Shown one piece after another: positions 1 through 12,093 of a stretch of DNA of 64,000 nucleotides (the stretch's first letter is position 1; the number at the start of each line of letters is the position of its first letter). Source of the stretch: Argopecten irradians (taxonomy: Eukaryota; Mollusca; Bivalvia; Pectinida; Pectinidae); assembly GCF_041381155.1 (NCBI RefSeq), contig NC_091143.1, positions 40,316,996 to 40,380,995 of the forward strand, in the 5' to 3' direction. The translations under genes were made by a program, and so were the position numbers. The notes under the pieces were generated by a model. It made no database searches and had not been told where the DNA came from. It worked only from the letters and a program-made list of their open reading frames with translations.

Positions 1-700
1 GAGTAAGAAAATCACGGCGGATTTTAAATTGGTGTAAAGTTCAAGCTTGTTTTCAGTCTCTGATATTGTTTCTTTTTCACCTCTCATGAATAATGGTAAT
101 TTGATCTCTCATAACCACTTTCTTATTTTGAATATTATGTAATTTCAAAAAACCAGAAATGAAAATGTTAGATTTAATTATCACAAATCAAGACCTTCAT
201 ACTGGTGTTACTTATCTTTGTGACTACCTCTGATGCGGTTTATGAATATAATTGATAATCTATATCTATATGTAAGATATCACACTTACGCTGTGAACTT
301 TTTAGAACTCGATTATGTATGGTATAATGATATGGAAATATTTCAGTTCATTCTTAACAATCTTCTTAATTAAACTAGAACTATTAGGATAAATGACAAA
401 TTATAGGATGTATGTAAGCTTTTCTTCTTTCGCATTTGATTATGACTAACTTGAGTATTATACATGCAGAAATAATTACGCTGTGTAATATGTTGTCACG
501 AAATGTTACTACTTTTCGTTTTATTATTATTATTATTATTTAACTCTATTTTAAGATGTCGAATGATCACCTGTATTCTGTATGTCTGTAATTAGCACTG
601 GAACTTTACAAACTACACATCTCTTTTCTCTCCACTTACCTAAACTGTACCTCAGCGACAATTTCACTAATCAACATCCTGTCACAGTACAAAATAAATA
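1..700. other. No recognisable gene
   Basis: AT-rich sequence with a short ATT run near 522-540. No exon, RNA gene or repeat could be supported. The missing first exon of the downstream epimerase gene could lie here or outside the window, but no convincing candidate was seen. Confidence 0.5.
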
Positions 701-879
701 AATGTATTGATATTTTGGTCTGCCCTGATTCCATTCCTAGTATAGTTACTTTGATGTTTGCTTCCTTACTCATCTTACTTATACCTTTTCTGTCCTTTTT
801 CTATTCTCGACCCACCTCTGCCTTGCCAATTATGCCATTGATTCCGTCATATGCTAAACTACCAGTTCTTGCACACAGT

Positions 880-2330
880 CCTGAATCTTGCATTGTCTTC
901 TTCGGCATTACATAATGCCAGTCAGTCTATCGCTCTATCGTGCTCGAATTGGTAACTTCAACAACTGTGTTCAGTCCTCAAACATTGTCATCTATTTGAG
1001 TATCCTTAAGTCACTTTGTGTTGGGTTATTACTTCTGATTTTATTAATATATTTGTCATTTGTTAGGTCTCTAATCCATTATTTTCATAATAGTTGTCTT
1101 CGTAAGTTTATTAACATCATTTTTTCTACAGTAGATTTTTTCCCCCTTTTTTCTTTCTTTTTCTCGCTTATTCAGTGGCAACTACCTTTGTCCGGTGATA
1201 TTGAAATAAATCCCGGTCCTTCGTCTCTGAATTCATCTTCATCATCACTTTTTTCAAATATAAGTGAACAGCTTGACCTTGAGAATAATTTTTCATTCGT
1301 CCATCTCAACGTTCAAAGTCTAAATAAAAAAGTCGATATACTTTGTACCGAACTTAACAAATGCACTATTTTATCGTTTACCGAGACCTGACTAAAGGTC
1401 ACAGATATCTCTCCAGAACTCAGGCTGTAGGCCTGATCGTACTGGCGGTATATCTGTCTATGTTAAAGATACTATACCTGCAAAGCGTAGGCAAGATCTT
1501 GAATTACCAACCGAACTGATTCGCCCAATTTTTGAATATGGCGATATAATATGGGACAACCTTACCAAAACTCAATCAGATATGTTAGAAGATCTCCAGT
1601 TAGAAGCAGCACGGATAGTTACAGGTGGAACTAGACTTACTAGTAGGGTAAAACTATATCTCGAGACAGGCTGGCTTCCCCTAGAGCAAAGACGTTGACA
1701 TCACAAGATTATCCACTTTCATAAAATAGTTCATGGTCTCCTTCCACAGTATCTTCAAGTTATACGCAGCAACAACAATATTCATTATCATAATACTAGA
1801 TTAGTTAATAACTTCCGTCCACCTTCCTGTCGCACAAGCCTTTTCATGAAATCCTTTCTGCCATCTGTAATAAATCTTTGGAATGCACTTCCTGATGAAA
1901 TCAAAATCAGTCCCTCAATAACAAAACTTAGAACTCATTTAAACGCACAAAAATTCCAAGTCCCACCATATCATCTTATCGGCATTAGATTGGGTCAGAT
2001 TCACCATGAGAGACTGTGGATGGAGTGCAGTTCACTTAAGTAATATTATTTGTTCCGTAGGAATCTAATAAACAGTCCGCTTTGCTCCTACTGTCAAGTT
2101 GATGAAAATAACGAACATTTTTTCATTACATTGTAGATTTTTTTCCGATCTTCGTAATCGTTCCTTTGCTGTCCTAAATCATCCTACTACAACAGAACTA
2201 TTACTTTTTGGCACCAATGATTTAACTATTCATGAAAATTCTTTGATTTTTTCATGTGTCCAACAATTCATTATCAGCTCCAAGAGATTCGATTGATTCC
2301 ATGATTCATTTCTGTAGTTATCGTTTCACA
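880..2330 (+). mobile_element. Broken non-LTR retrotransposon (LINE) with 2A-like motif
   Basis: The 5' part (888-1391) encodes a 167-residue N-terminal piece. It has a hydrophobic stretch at about residues 34-59, a 2A-like motif DIEINPGP at residues 104-111, and then the start of an APE-type endonuclease (FVHLNVQSLNKKVDIL, ending near SFTET). After a stop, endonuclease-like sequence (GGISVYVKD) resumes near 1440. At about 1515-1525 it jumps directly to the region after the reverse transcriptase core (RPIFEYGDIIWDN, LQLEAARIVTG). The remainder to about 2296 matches the C-terminal part of the second LINE in this window, ending in a similar VQQFIISSKRF. Most of the endonuclease and the whole RT catalytic core are therefore deleted, and the rest carries stops. 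The clade (CR1/L2-like) is inferred from the layout. Confidence 0.85.
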
Positions 2331-2926
2331 GTTGTATTTATTTAAAGTGAACAATGGCATTTGCAATCTCTCTTCTTCTCTTCCCATTTTCATCTCTTCA
2401 TTTCCTAATACCTAAATTTCATATTCATTCTCCCACTTAATTACCGTACAGAACTGATGAGTCAAAAATGGAGACGGATTAATATAAGTGTAAAACACTT
2501 GTTTCTGAATCCATTTTATGTTATATATATTTGATTGTTTTTTGTATTGTATGACTTATAATGAATGAATGATAATAAAAAAAAGTTTACATTAATAATG
2601 GTAATGAAATATTGTTTACAATTCGTGCTAGATGCTTGCGATATGCTTGAATTGGCAGTTAAGATATGGTATAGGATAAACTGTACCAACTCACCCGTCG
2701 ACACGATATTCTATTTAACAAAACGTGAATATATACAGGTATAAGACGACAGTTTTGTTTACTACCATGACATACTAAGTTGTTTTTACTCGAATAATCA
2801 CAACAAGTTTGCTTAAATTACTTCTTGTTCGCTTTTTCTGCTTAGAATGTCGTTTTATAGATCGTTTTTCATGTAAACGTCTTCCATGGACGAGGGTTTT
2901 TTTCCAATTTAATTTCATTTTTGTAG

Positions 2927-5900
2927 GCGCCACAGCGTTGTCATGGAAATGCGCTGGCAAAGAAATCCTTTTTCTCAGGTATGCACTATCATGTCGCCAA
3001 AAGGAATGCTGTCCCCAATGTTTAGAGAACACACGCACGGTATGCGTTGTATTTTGGCGGGGGTTTAGAAAGACAGAAGTTGCCACACTTTTTCTTTCTG
3101 ACCCGAGTCAAAAATACAGCTTTTAATTTTAAAACTGATCATGTATAATTTTTATTCTACAAAATTAATTAACGACATACATAAACATGCAAGATGTTAA
3201 CAGTGTTGCAAATAGGTCGGTCTTTCTTAAAAATAATTTTGAAGCGCCATCTGTCGCATATCATGGAAATCACTTTCTTTGCAGATTAAGGAAAATCCAA
3301 TAGCGTTCCAAAGAATCGGAATTAATGTCAAATAAGTTTGGTAAAGAATTGTGATATGTAATTGCGATGTAGCTCTTCTTTTTACAATTTTTTCTATGAA
3401 AAGCAATAATATTTTAATATGTTTAGTATAAAAAAAAATCTCTTAAAATATTTTGAGAAAAAAAAATGTGTTTAACCTGACATCTTCGATGCTCAAGGGT
3501 TATTACCACTGACGTTATATCCGCCCTAGAATATCTCATAGTAAAACTGGAGACAGCTCCAGTAACCCCTGGAGTATGAGGATGTAAATCTGGTTGCGTT
3601 ACGGTTAAAACATTTTCAATTTATTTACAGCAAGCAAGCTGTACTTGATAACTCCAAGGCCATACGTGGAGGGATTCCCCTGGTTTTCCGTGAGTTACAC
3701 TATATTTCTTTACTTATTACGTTCTACAAAGTTTGGCTTAATTAAAACAAGTATTCACGCAAATTAAGGTGGTCAATAATGAAAGGTATATAGTTGTTCG
3801 TTTACACGTACAGCCCAGTTTGGACCATGGAGCTGTGGTCCCCAGCACGGATTTGCCAGGAACAAGCGGTGGAGTGTGGAATCTCAACCAAGCACAGTAT
3901 GTACGGTTTTGCTTAGTAAGAATAATCATGTCCTGCCATCACTCTGTTCCAGACGACCTTATCATAAATTTCCATTTCATCCTTCACAGCTACCTCATCA
4001 CAGCTCGGTTTTAGTTTCAGATTTCCATGGTCTGCTGTTAAGGAATGAAAAGGAATGTATTCCTATGAGAAGTTCAATGATTTTTAAATGTTTGTGCCAA
4101 GGTATATCATTCTCATTTACACAAGATATAGAAACATCAAAATAAATCTTACAGATATTTTGCTTACTTTGAAATACATGCTTCAGGGGGATGTTCTTTC
4201 TTAAATAGAAGGCTTAATGCATTCCGTATAGAATGCTTATAATGTCGAATAGTTTACTATGCATGACTTAAATTAGCTTGTGTTATATTTTTCTTAGACA
4301 GCAGATGGAACGGTGACCTGTTCTCTGTCTCTCTCTGATGATGAGGACACTCGGAAGGCATGGAACTACCGGTAAGGTTTTGGTCATCTTCAATTATCTC
4401 CGTCGTGATATCCACTGCTGGACCATGTCATAGCAAACCTGAAGGCTCTGTATGTGATAACAAATGACACTGATAGATTGGATATTTTTTTTACATCTTA
4501 AGAAACGAATACAAATACTCTGTATGCCTTTGAAATTAGACGTTGTTCTCTGAAATCTTCAAATGAAGACCTGTGGGCTTGTAATTGGTCAGGTTGTTTC
4601 TCCTGAACTGCCTTCAGTTTTACAGTGACATAGTCAAGGGGTAGATGTTGGGATTATAGAGTTACTCCTAGAATATAGACACTGGGTTTTGATAGTTTAA
4701 TAAGTTAATAATACTTAGTATACAGAAATCCTTTTGTGATACTGACATGAAATATTCACGAATAATGGATGTCTTGATTTATTTACAGATTTAAATTGGT
4801 GTACACATTGGAATTATCCAAATCAGCACTGACCACAAGACTAACCGTCAACAATACAGGTAACTATACTGTGATTGTGATTTACTTAGGTACCCCAAAT
4901 GTTCATAATTTGTTTCACAGGGGAAAACACTGTCGGTTGACAAAGTTTGTATTGTTTCTCTTTGGTTACAGTTTTACAATTTAAAGAAAAATTAATTGTA
5001 GTTATACAATGTATATACCTTTCTCATTTGCATCATACACTGTACGTGATGTTGCCATGGTTATGTTTATAGGTATCTATAGTTACATTAACAGTAGATC
5101 TATTATGTTGATATGTTGCCATGGTTATATCAAATAATTTTGTAATTGTGCTGATGTTCTGATCTATGATATGCTTATATTGATATGTTGCCATGGTTAC
5201 AATACAGGTGACCAAAGCTTTACCTTCACAACACTTATGCATTCCTACTTCCTGACGCCGGACATTAGTACGACCAGTGTCCAAGGACTGAAGGGACTCA
5301 CATACGTAGATAAGGTCAGTATGGAATTACATGAAAATACCAAAAATACATGATCTATTAAAACTGATGAATTGTAGATATATATTCCCTGTCAACAGTG
5401 TAATAATAAGGTGTTTTAGTTCGTTAGTTACTGGTTTATCGCATACACGATTCCGTCTATTACTAGAAGAGAGAAAGGAGCTCGAGAAGTACATTCAGTT
5501 GAATGGAATTCATAATACCCATGCAACGAAGTTAAACTTTTCCTAAACTACTTGACAGATTTGATACAGTTAGGTACATAGAACCCTGACATAAACGTGA
5601 GTTGAGTATATAGCGTTCTGCTATGTCCCCTTGTTATTTATAAATGTGTATCGGGGAATACTAGTCGTCTACTCCGGCGACAATTCTAGTTTATGTTGGT
5701 GCCTGCTAGTTTACTGTCAGTAAAAGACTCGGCAAGCCTCGGGTTGACCGGCCAAAATCGTTCACTCGGCCGGTTGAGATATCCCTGTCTACTTCAGACC
5801 CATGTAAGATTCTATTTGTCTTTTACTGACAGTAAACTAGCAGGCACCAACATAAACTAGAATTGTCGCCGGAGTAGACGACTATATACGGGATATCCTT

Positions 5901-7628
5901 GTGAAGTAAGGGAGAAAGAAGATGTCTATAACATTACAGTTGTTTACTGTACATGTATTAATCACATATCGCTCTTGAGATAACAGGTGCAGAATGGACA
6001 ATTTACAGAAGACCGTGACGTGGTCACTATTCCCGAAAATTACGATAGGTAAGTGGTGACAAATGTCATTATTACCATGAGCCCTCTACCTCCGGGTCTC
6101 GAGTTCGAATCTCATGTGTGACAGCTGCTCGGTGGTATTTCTCCAGGTACTCCGGTCTTCCTCCAACTTAATCTGGCACATCCATAAGATCACCAAAGTT
6201 ACCATTTTATTTTACTTTTCGTGGTCGATATTACCTCCCGTGTCGAGAAAATTTTTAAACAAACGAGTTACATGTACATTGATTATTATAATTAATAATC
6301 AAATTTAAAGACATAATTTGTATAGTTTAAAGATGCTTCAACGCTGAAAGATGGTATTTTTTTCTCTACCGAAAAAAACAGGAGCAGACGAGTAAGTTTT
6401 TTTCTTAGTTGCAAAAGTTACTTACTTTACACCATTACCACCATAGAAAAGTTTGAGCGCCTAATTTTACTTCACGATAGAAATATCGAAATGATTAATT
6501 GCATCCCGAAAAAGTCCCATGGCACTATGTCCCATATGGAATTAAGTAATGATTGTATATGCACCAAAAGCAAAATGAATTATTTTATATTATTTTCGTG
6601 TTGATTAGACATATATATAAACACGATTAAACACCAATTGTTGTTCAAATGATAAGTATCGTTTGTGCTCTGTCGGCCGTGGAGCATCGGTAAAGAGACT
6701 CTTTTACATTCGTATATACCTATGTTTTTAACACTGTTGACAGAGTATACCAGAAGTGTCCCACTACTGTATCCATGGATTGTAGTTCACACTCGGTGTC
6801 CGTGAACCTCTCAAACTTCCCGGATGTTGGTAGGTCTAAATTTTGATTTCCATTCTACTCTGTAACTCACAGGTTACCGACAGCATTTGTTGTGTTTCAG
6901 TGGGATATCACCATAAAATTGGCAAAATTTTCTTTCTAAGAAAGAAGCGCAATGCAATTACGTAGTTGCCTTCAAAAATTGTAAATAATACAGGAGAAAG
7001 GAAAAATCTAAAACTTTACTTGACTACTAGTATGTTGTATTGGTATAATACAGAGTTATCTGCCCTTGGTTAATTAAATTTGCGAAAATTTGCCATCTCG
7101 AAATAGTTTCAGTTATACGAGAACTTTTATTATAGCAAATTGCGAAATTTAATCGTCATTATAAAGTGATTTAGACAAGAAATCGTAAAATCAAGTCATA
7201 GCAACAAAGATTTGGCTAATTTATTTATTTTACATGTTTATGTATCACTAACTGTTTGTAATATTTGCATAAACTCAAAAATTCTTTTATCAAACGTTAA
7301 ACTTGTTTCAAGAATTGACCAATAAATAAAACTATATAGATAAAACTTATCGATTTGCTAAAATAGATTCTGTGCGTTGTTGAGTGTAATCAAAATTCTG
7401 TAATTGTGTCTTTGTGTTGACAGTCTACTACAGCTTAAGTTGTATCTATTTTTTGAAGTTGTGTGGAATCCCTGGGTCGAGAAGGCCAAAGGTATGTCTG
7501 ACTTTGGGGACGAGGAGTACAAGAACATGCTGTGTGTGGAGGCTGGTAGTGTAAGTTCACCTGTACAGATAGACGTCGGTCAAACCCTGTCATTTCAACA
7601 GACACTCCAGGTCCAGGCCAAGCTCTAG
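2927..7628 (+). CDS. Glucose-6-phosphate 1-epimerase (hexose-6-phosphate mutarotase), 5' end missing
   Basis: The enzyme interconverts the alpha and beta anomers of glucose-6-phosphate in the cytosol (aldose 1-epimerase superfamily, YeaD/YMR099C branch). Nine phase-compatible exons with GT-AG borders were read: 2927-2978, 3631-3689, 3814-3896, 4298-4371, 4789-4859, 5208-5314, 5987-6048, 6744-6829 and 7459-7628. They encode about 254 residues; the family is usually about 270-300, so only some 15-25 N-terminal residues are missing. Family hallmarks appear in order: GATALSWKCAGKEILFLS, AIRGGIPLVF, PQFGPW, GPQHGFAR, TLMHSYF (the probable catalytic His, codon 5240-5242), VVWNPW, and MLCVEAG (the probable catalytic Glu, codon 7539-7541). 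The first visible exon needs one base from upstream to complete a Gly codon. The last codons and the TAG stop lie in the first copy of a 35-bp minisatellite. An AATAAA at 8569-8574 could be the poly(A) signal, which would give a long 3' UTR. Confidence 0.93.
5662..5884. repeat. Foldback element with 66-bp perfect arms
   Basis: The left arm 5662-5727 (starting TAGTCGTCTACTCCGG) and the right arm 5819-5884 are exact reverse complements, separated by about 91 bp. It lies in an intron of the epimerase gene. TA occurs at both outer edges. It is probably a MITE with long terminal inverted repeats, and the lack of mismatches suggests it is young. Confidence 0.9.
6075..6270 (+). mobile_element. tRNA-related SINE fragment
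   Basis: A pol III box B-like sequence GAGTTCGAATC is at 6101-6111. It is followed by a body containing GGTACTCCGG and a 3' AAACAAACG tail near 6257. The same body layout is seen in a second copy on the other strand at about 21790-21950. The box A end is not clear here. It lies in an epimerase intron. Confidence 0.6.
6331..6690. mobile_element. MITE, TTAA-type family A, copy 1
   Basis: It starts with AGATGCTTCAACGC after TTAA (6327-6330) and ends TGTCGGCCGTGGAGCATC, followed by a degraded target copy (GGTA). It is clearly homologous along its length to 62301-62657, where both TTAA copies are intact. There is no coding capacity. It lies in an epimerase intron. Confidence 0.85.
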
Positions 7629-8030
7629 AGGACGCATCAGTATAGACCCAGGCCAAAAATTAGGGGACACTTTAGTCTGGGTCCAGGCTAAACACTAGAA
7701 GACTTGATGGTCTAAATCCAGGCCAAGTTGTAGAAGACAACTTTTTAATTCTAGAGGACGCCTTGGTCTGGGTCCAAGACAACTTCTTAAGGATACCTTG
7801 GTCTGGGTCCAGGTCAACTTCTAGAGGACGTTTTGGTATGGATCCAGGCAAACTTCTAGAGGACACCTCTGTCTGGGACCAGGTCAAATTTTAGAGAACG
7901 CTTTAGTCTGGGTCCAGGTCAACGTCTAGAAAAAGCTTTGGTCTGGGTCCAGGTCAACTTCTAGAGGACGTCTTGGTCTAGGCTGTCCATTCAAGATCCA
8001 GGTCAAACTTTAGAAGAAGACGTAATTTTT
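7605..8030 (+). repeat. 35-bp minisatellite across the epimerase stop codon
   Basis: There are about eleven diverged copies of a 35-bp unit, typified by CCAGGTCAACTTCTAGAGGA followed by a TTGGTCTGGGT segment. Two copies carry extra bases. The first copy contains the codons for QAKL and the TAG stop of the epimerase gene. Because 35 is not a multiple of three, the later copies cannot extend the reading frame uniformly. Confidence 0.9.
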
Positions 8031-8036
8031 GACTGA

Positions 8037-8705
8037 ATGGGCAACATTGAGGGAGGTTTCCAAACCTGTAGTCAGTTTCAACAGTATTCTTTAATTTACG
8101 GAAATTCTAGAACTAACACAAGTGTCCATAGAAATGTGTTACAGAAATTAGAAAAGACGTAAAGAGGAACCGTCTTTATCCTTTGTCGTGTTTTCTTGTG
8201 AACAGCTGTAAGTTAAGAAATATCCATAAGTGAAGTAACTACTACTTGGGGAATCTGGACATTGGGTAAATACATTAATCGCTTGGTGCATACTAAATCT
8301 CATGATAATCCTATCGCTATTATTACATTGTAACAGTCTGAGACTGAAAATGTATATGGTTTTCACTAAAGCATTTTCTAGAATATTTGCGAACGTTCCA
8401 GTCAAGTTCATATTCATTTACTCTGTTGTCCCATAGTTTATCTGCATTGATTCATTACTAATAAGCGTGTATAATTTAACTTCTTCCAAAATTATGAATA
8501 ATGGTATTTAAGCGGTGTTTGAGTTAATCTACCCTCTCGGGTAAATATATTTAGTAGTTTATTTTTCTAATAAAAACGAGAAAAAAAATGTTGTAGACTT
8601 TCTTTGTTCTTATCGCAAAGGTCGCTCTGTTATTAAACAAGAGTGAAAAGTTGTTCATCTTTATAGTTTTCAATAGCCAAGTATATATCCGTGTGGTGAC
8701 TGAGT
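8037..8705. other. Epimerase downstream region
   Basis: Probably 3' UTR and intergenic sequence of the epimerase gene. AATAAA at 8569-8574 is the only signal noted. No gene was seen on either strand. Confidence 0.4.
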
Positions 8706-11263
8706 ATTTTTAGCTCACCTGGCCCGAAGGGCCGGTGAGCTTATGTCATGGCGCGGCGTCCGTCGTCCGTCGTCCGTCGTCCGTCCGTCCGTCCGTCCGT
8801 CCGTCAACATTTCCTATAAATCGCTACTTGTCCTAGAGTTCTGCATGGATTGTAACCAAATTTGGCCACAAACATCCTTGGGGGAGGGGGAACAGAACTT
8901 GTATAAATTTTGGCTCTGACCCCCCAGGGGCAGGAGGGGCGGGGCCCAATAGGGGAAATAGAGGTAAATCCTTTAAATCGCTACTTGTCCTAGAGTTAGG
9001 CATGGATTGTAACCAAAATCAGCCACAAACATCCTTGGGGGAAGGGGAACAGAACTTGTATAAATTTTGGCTCTGATCCCCCAGGGGCAGGAGGGGCGGG
9101 GCCCAATAGGGGAAATAGAGGTAAATCCTTTAAATCGCTACTAGTCATAGAGTTCTGCATGGATTGTAACCAAATTTGGCCACAAACATCCTTGGGGGAA
9201 GGGGAACAGAACTTGTATAAATTTTGGCTCTGACCCCCCAGGGGCAGGAGGGGCGGGGCCCAATAGGGGAAATAGAGGTAAATCCTTTAAATTGCTACTA
9301 GTCGTAGAGTTTGGCATGGATTGTAACCAAAATCAGCCACAAACATCCTTGGGGGAAGGGGAACAGAACTTGTATAAATTTTGGCTCTGATCCCCCAGGG
9401 GCAGGAGGGGCGGGGCCCAATAGGGGAAATAGAGGTAAATCCTTTAAATCGCTACTAGTCATAGAGTCCTGCATGGATTGTAACCAAATTTGGCCACAAA
9501 CATCCTAGGGGGAAGGGGAACAGAACTTGTATAAATTTTGGCTCTGATCCCCCAGGGGCAGGAGGGGCGGGGCCCAATAGGGGAAATAGAGGTAAATCCT
9601 TTAAATCGCTACTTGTCATAGAGTTCTGCATGGATTGGAACCAAATTTGGCCAGAAACATCCTTGGGGGAAGGGGAACAGAACTTGTATAAATTTTGGCT
9701 CTGACCCCCCAGGGGCAGGAGGGGCGGGGCCCAATAGGGGAAATAGAGGTAAATCCTTTAAATTGCTACTAGTCCTAGAGTTTGGCATGGATTGTAACCA
9801 AAATCAGCCACAAACATCCTTGGGGGAAGGGGAACAGAACTTGTATAAATTTTGGCTCTGATCCCCCAGGGGCAGGAGGGGCGGGGCCCAATAGGGGAAA
9901 TAGAGGTAAATCCTTTAAATCGCTACTAGTCATAGAGTCCTGCATGGATTGTAACCAAATTTGGCCACAATATCCTAGGGGGAAGGGGAACAGAACTTGT
10001 ATAAATTTTGGCTCTGCCCCCCGGGGGCAGGAGGGGCGGGGCCCAATAGGGGAAATAGAGGTAAATCCTTTAAATCGCTACTTGTCGTAGAGTTCTGAAT
10101 GAAATGTAACCAAATTTGGCCACAAACATCCTTGGGGGAAGGGGAACAGTACTTGTATAAATTTTGGCTCTGATCCCCCAGGGGCAGGAGGGGCGGGGCC
10201 CAATAGGGGAAATAGAGGTAAATCCTTTAAATCGCTACTTGTCCTAGAGTTTGGCATGGAATGTAACCAAAATCAGCCACAAACATCCTTGGGGGAAGGG
10301 GAACAGTACTTGTATAAATTTTGGCTCTGATCCCCCCAGGGGCAGGAGGGGCGGGGCCCAATAGGGGAAATAGAGGTAAATCCTTTAAATCGCTACTAGT
10401 CATAGAGTTGTGAATGGAATGTACCCAAATTTGACCACAAACATCCTTGGGGGAAGGGGAACAGAACTTGTATAAATTTTGGCTCTGACCCCCCGGGGGC
10501 AGGAGGGGCAGGGCCCAATAGGGGAAATAGAGGTAAATCCTTTAAATCGCTACTAGTCATAGAGTTCCGCAGGGATTGGAACCAAATTTGGCCACAAACA
10601 TCCTTGGGGGAAGGGGAACAGAACTTGTATAAATTTTGGCTCTGGCCCCCCGGGGGCTGGAGGGGCGGAGCCTAATAGGGGAAATAGAGGTAAATCCTTT
10701 AAATCGCTACTAGTCACAGAGTTCCGCATGGAATGTAACCAAATTTGGCCAGAGATATCCTTGGGAGAATAAGAATTGAGTATGTATAAATTTTGGCTCT
10801 GGTCCCGGGGGGCAGGAGGGGCGGGGCCCAATAGGGGAAATAGAGGTAAATTCTTTAAATCGCCACTTGTCATAGAGTTCTGTATGGATTGTAACCAAAT
10901 TTGGCCACAAACATCCTTGGGAGAAGGGGAACAGAACTTGTATAAGTTTTGGCTCTGGCCCCCCAGGGGCAGGACGGGTGGGGCCCAATAGGGGAAATAG
11001 AGGTAAATCCTATAAATTGCTACTTGTCCTAGAGTTTTGCTTGGATTGTGACCAAATTTGGCCACAAACATCCTTGGAGGAAGGGGAACAGAACTTGTAT
11101 AAATTTTGGCTCTGAACCCCTGGGGGCAGGAGGGGTGGGCCTAATAGGGGATTAAGAGGTTAATATTAAAATTCCTTAAGAAAAGAAACAATGAACCTGT
11201 ATTCAGAACATTACTTGGCATTACAAACCAGGTGAGCGATACAGGCCCTCTTGGCCTCTTGTT
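8706..11263. mobile_element. Non-autonomous Helentron-like (HINE/pearl-type) element with 157-bp tandem core
   Basis: The left end is TTTTTAGCTCACCTGG, forming a hairpin at 8712-8741 (13-bp stem with one bulged base, GAA loop). Next comes a GTC/GTCC microsatellite at about 8757-8805. The core is about 15 copies of a GC-rich unit of about 157 bp, and the right end is CCAGGTGAGC (11228-11237) followed by an AGGCC-CTCTT-GGCCT hairpin and CTTGTT. The left GCTCACCTGG is the reverse complement of the right CCAGGTGAGC. Subterminal inverted repeats, a 3' hairpin and tandem cores fit DINE-1/HINE-type relatives of Helitrons known in molluscs; the class is inferred. The long open frames in the core are by-products of the repeat. 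Confidence 0.75.
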
Positions 11264-11910
11264 GTAACTTTATATCATAGAAGAAGAGTTTAACGTCCGG
11301 ATTTACAAGTCTTAAGTTGTAATTAGATTGTCCGCTGGTACACTTAAAATACTCTTATCGGTAGTAACCATTAGTCAAGAAGAATTTTACTTGTTATTAA
11401 AACCTCGTGAACACATAGAATGAAACCTTAATATATTTAAGTGCATTGATTAGATTGTTTTCTTGATGGTTATACTATCGCGTTTACGATAGTTTTATAA
11501 TCTGTTTCCATGGTTATATTTCATTTCCTCCATCGGTACCTTAATTTAGGATAATTACGTGGCCATTAAGCATCTCTGCATACATAAAGAGTGACGACAT
11601 TAAAGCCACATCAACAAAAAGTCAAATTAGATTCAACACTGATAATGTTAGTATTTGTAGCTGTAGTTGAAACCAAAGTTACATTAAAGAATAGTTATAA
11701 TAATTCCTTAATAACTTTGGTACAGCAGTTGAAGAAAGTCGATGCTTGTGAACACGCCTTCATTTTAAACTGGTCGACATAGAAGTTACGTTTATTGCAG
11801 GAACGGAAGTCGGAAAGTTCATGACCCGTTCTCGGAAGAGTTCGGACAGACGTTACGTAGTTACGGTAGGCTCACATGACGTTCTCGGCAACGACGTTAC
11901 AATGTCGGCC

Positions 11911-12027
11911 AATTTGATTAAAATCAGCTGTTTTGTACTCCGCTAATTAAACTTCGTGCTCCGCTTCAAACGTTTGTAGTGGAGCACGAAGTTAGCGGAG
12001 TATCAAAAAGCTGATTTAATCAGATTG
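11911..12027. repeat. Foldback MITE with 9-bp direct repeats
   Basis: Imperfect arms of about 55-60 bp begin AATTTGATTAAAATCAGC on the left and appear as the reverse complement of AATCTGATTAAATCAGC on the right, with ACTCCGCTAA and CTTCGTGCTCC shared further in. AATGTCGGC occurs at 11901-11909 and again at 12028-12036, directly bordering the foldback. A 9-bp duplication with long inverted arms suggests the Mutator-like superfamily; this is an inference. Confidence 0.75.
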
Positions 12028-12093
12028 AATGTCGGCAAACGTCGGCTTCTTTGACTAAATGGGACCCACCTAGCGATGTTCAATATGTATTTG

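Noticed and set aside
1-8. GAGTAAGA at the window start as a donor of the missing first epimerase exon
   Set aside because: Only two bases of possible exon are visible, so phase and coding sense cannot be tested.
7435-7887. Minus-strand frames over the epimerase last exon and minisatellite
   Set aside because: Antisense shadows of the coding exon and of the 35-bp repeat.
9311-11071. Open frames of up to 172 residues in the 157-bp repeat array, on both strands
   Set aside because: They are translations of a tandem repeat that happens to lack stops in some frames. They repeat with the array and match no protein family.
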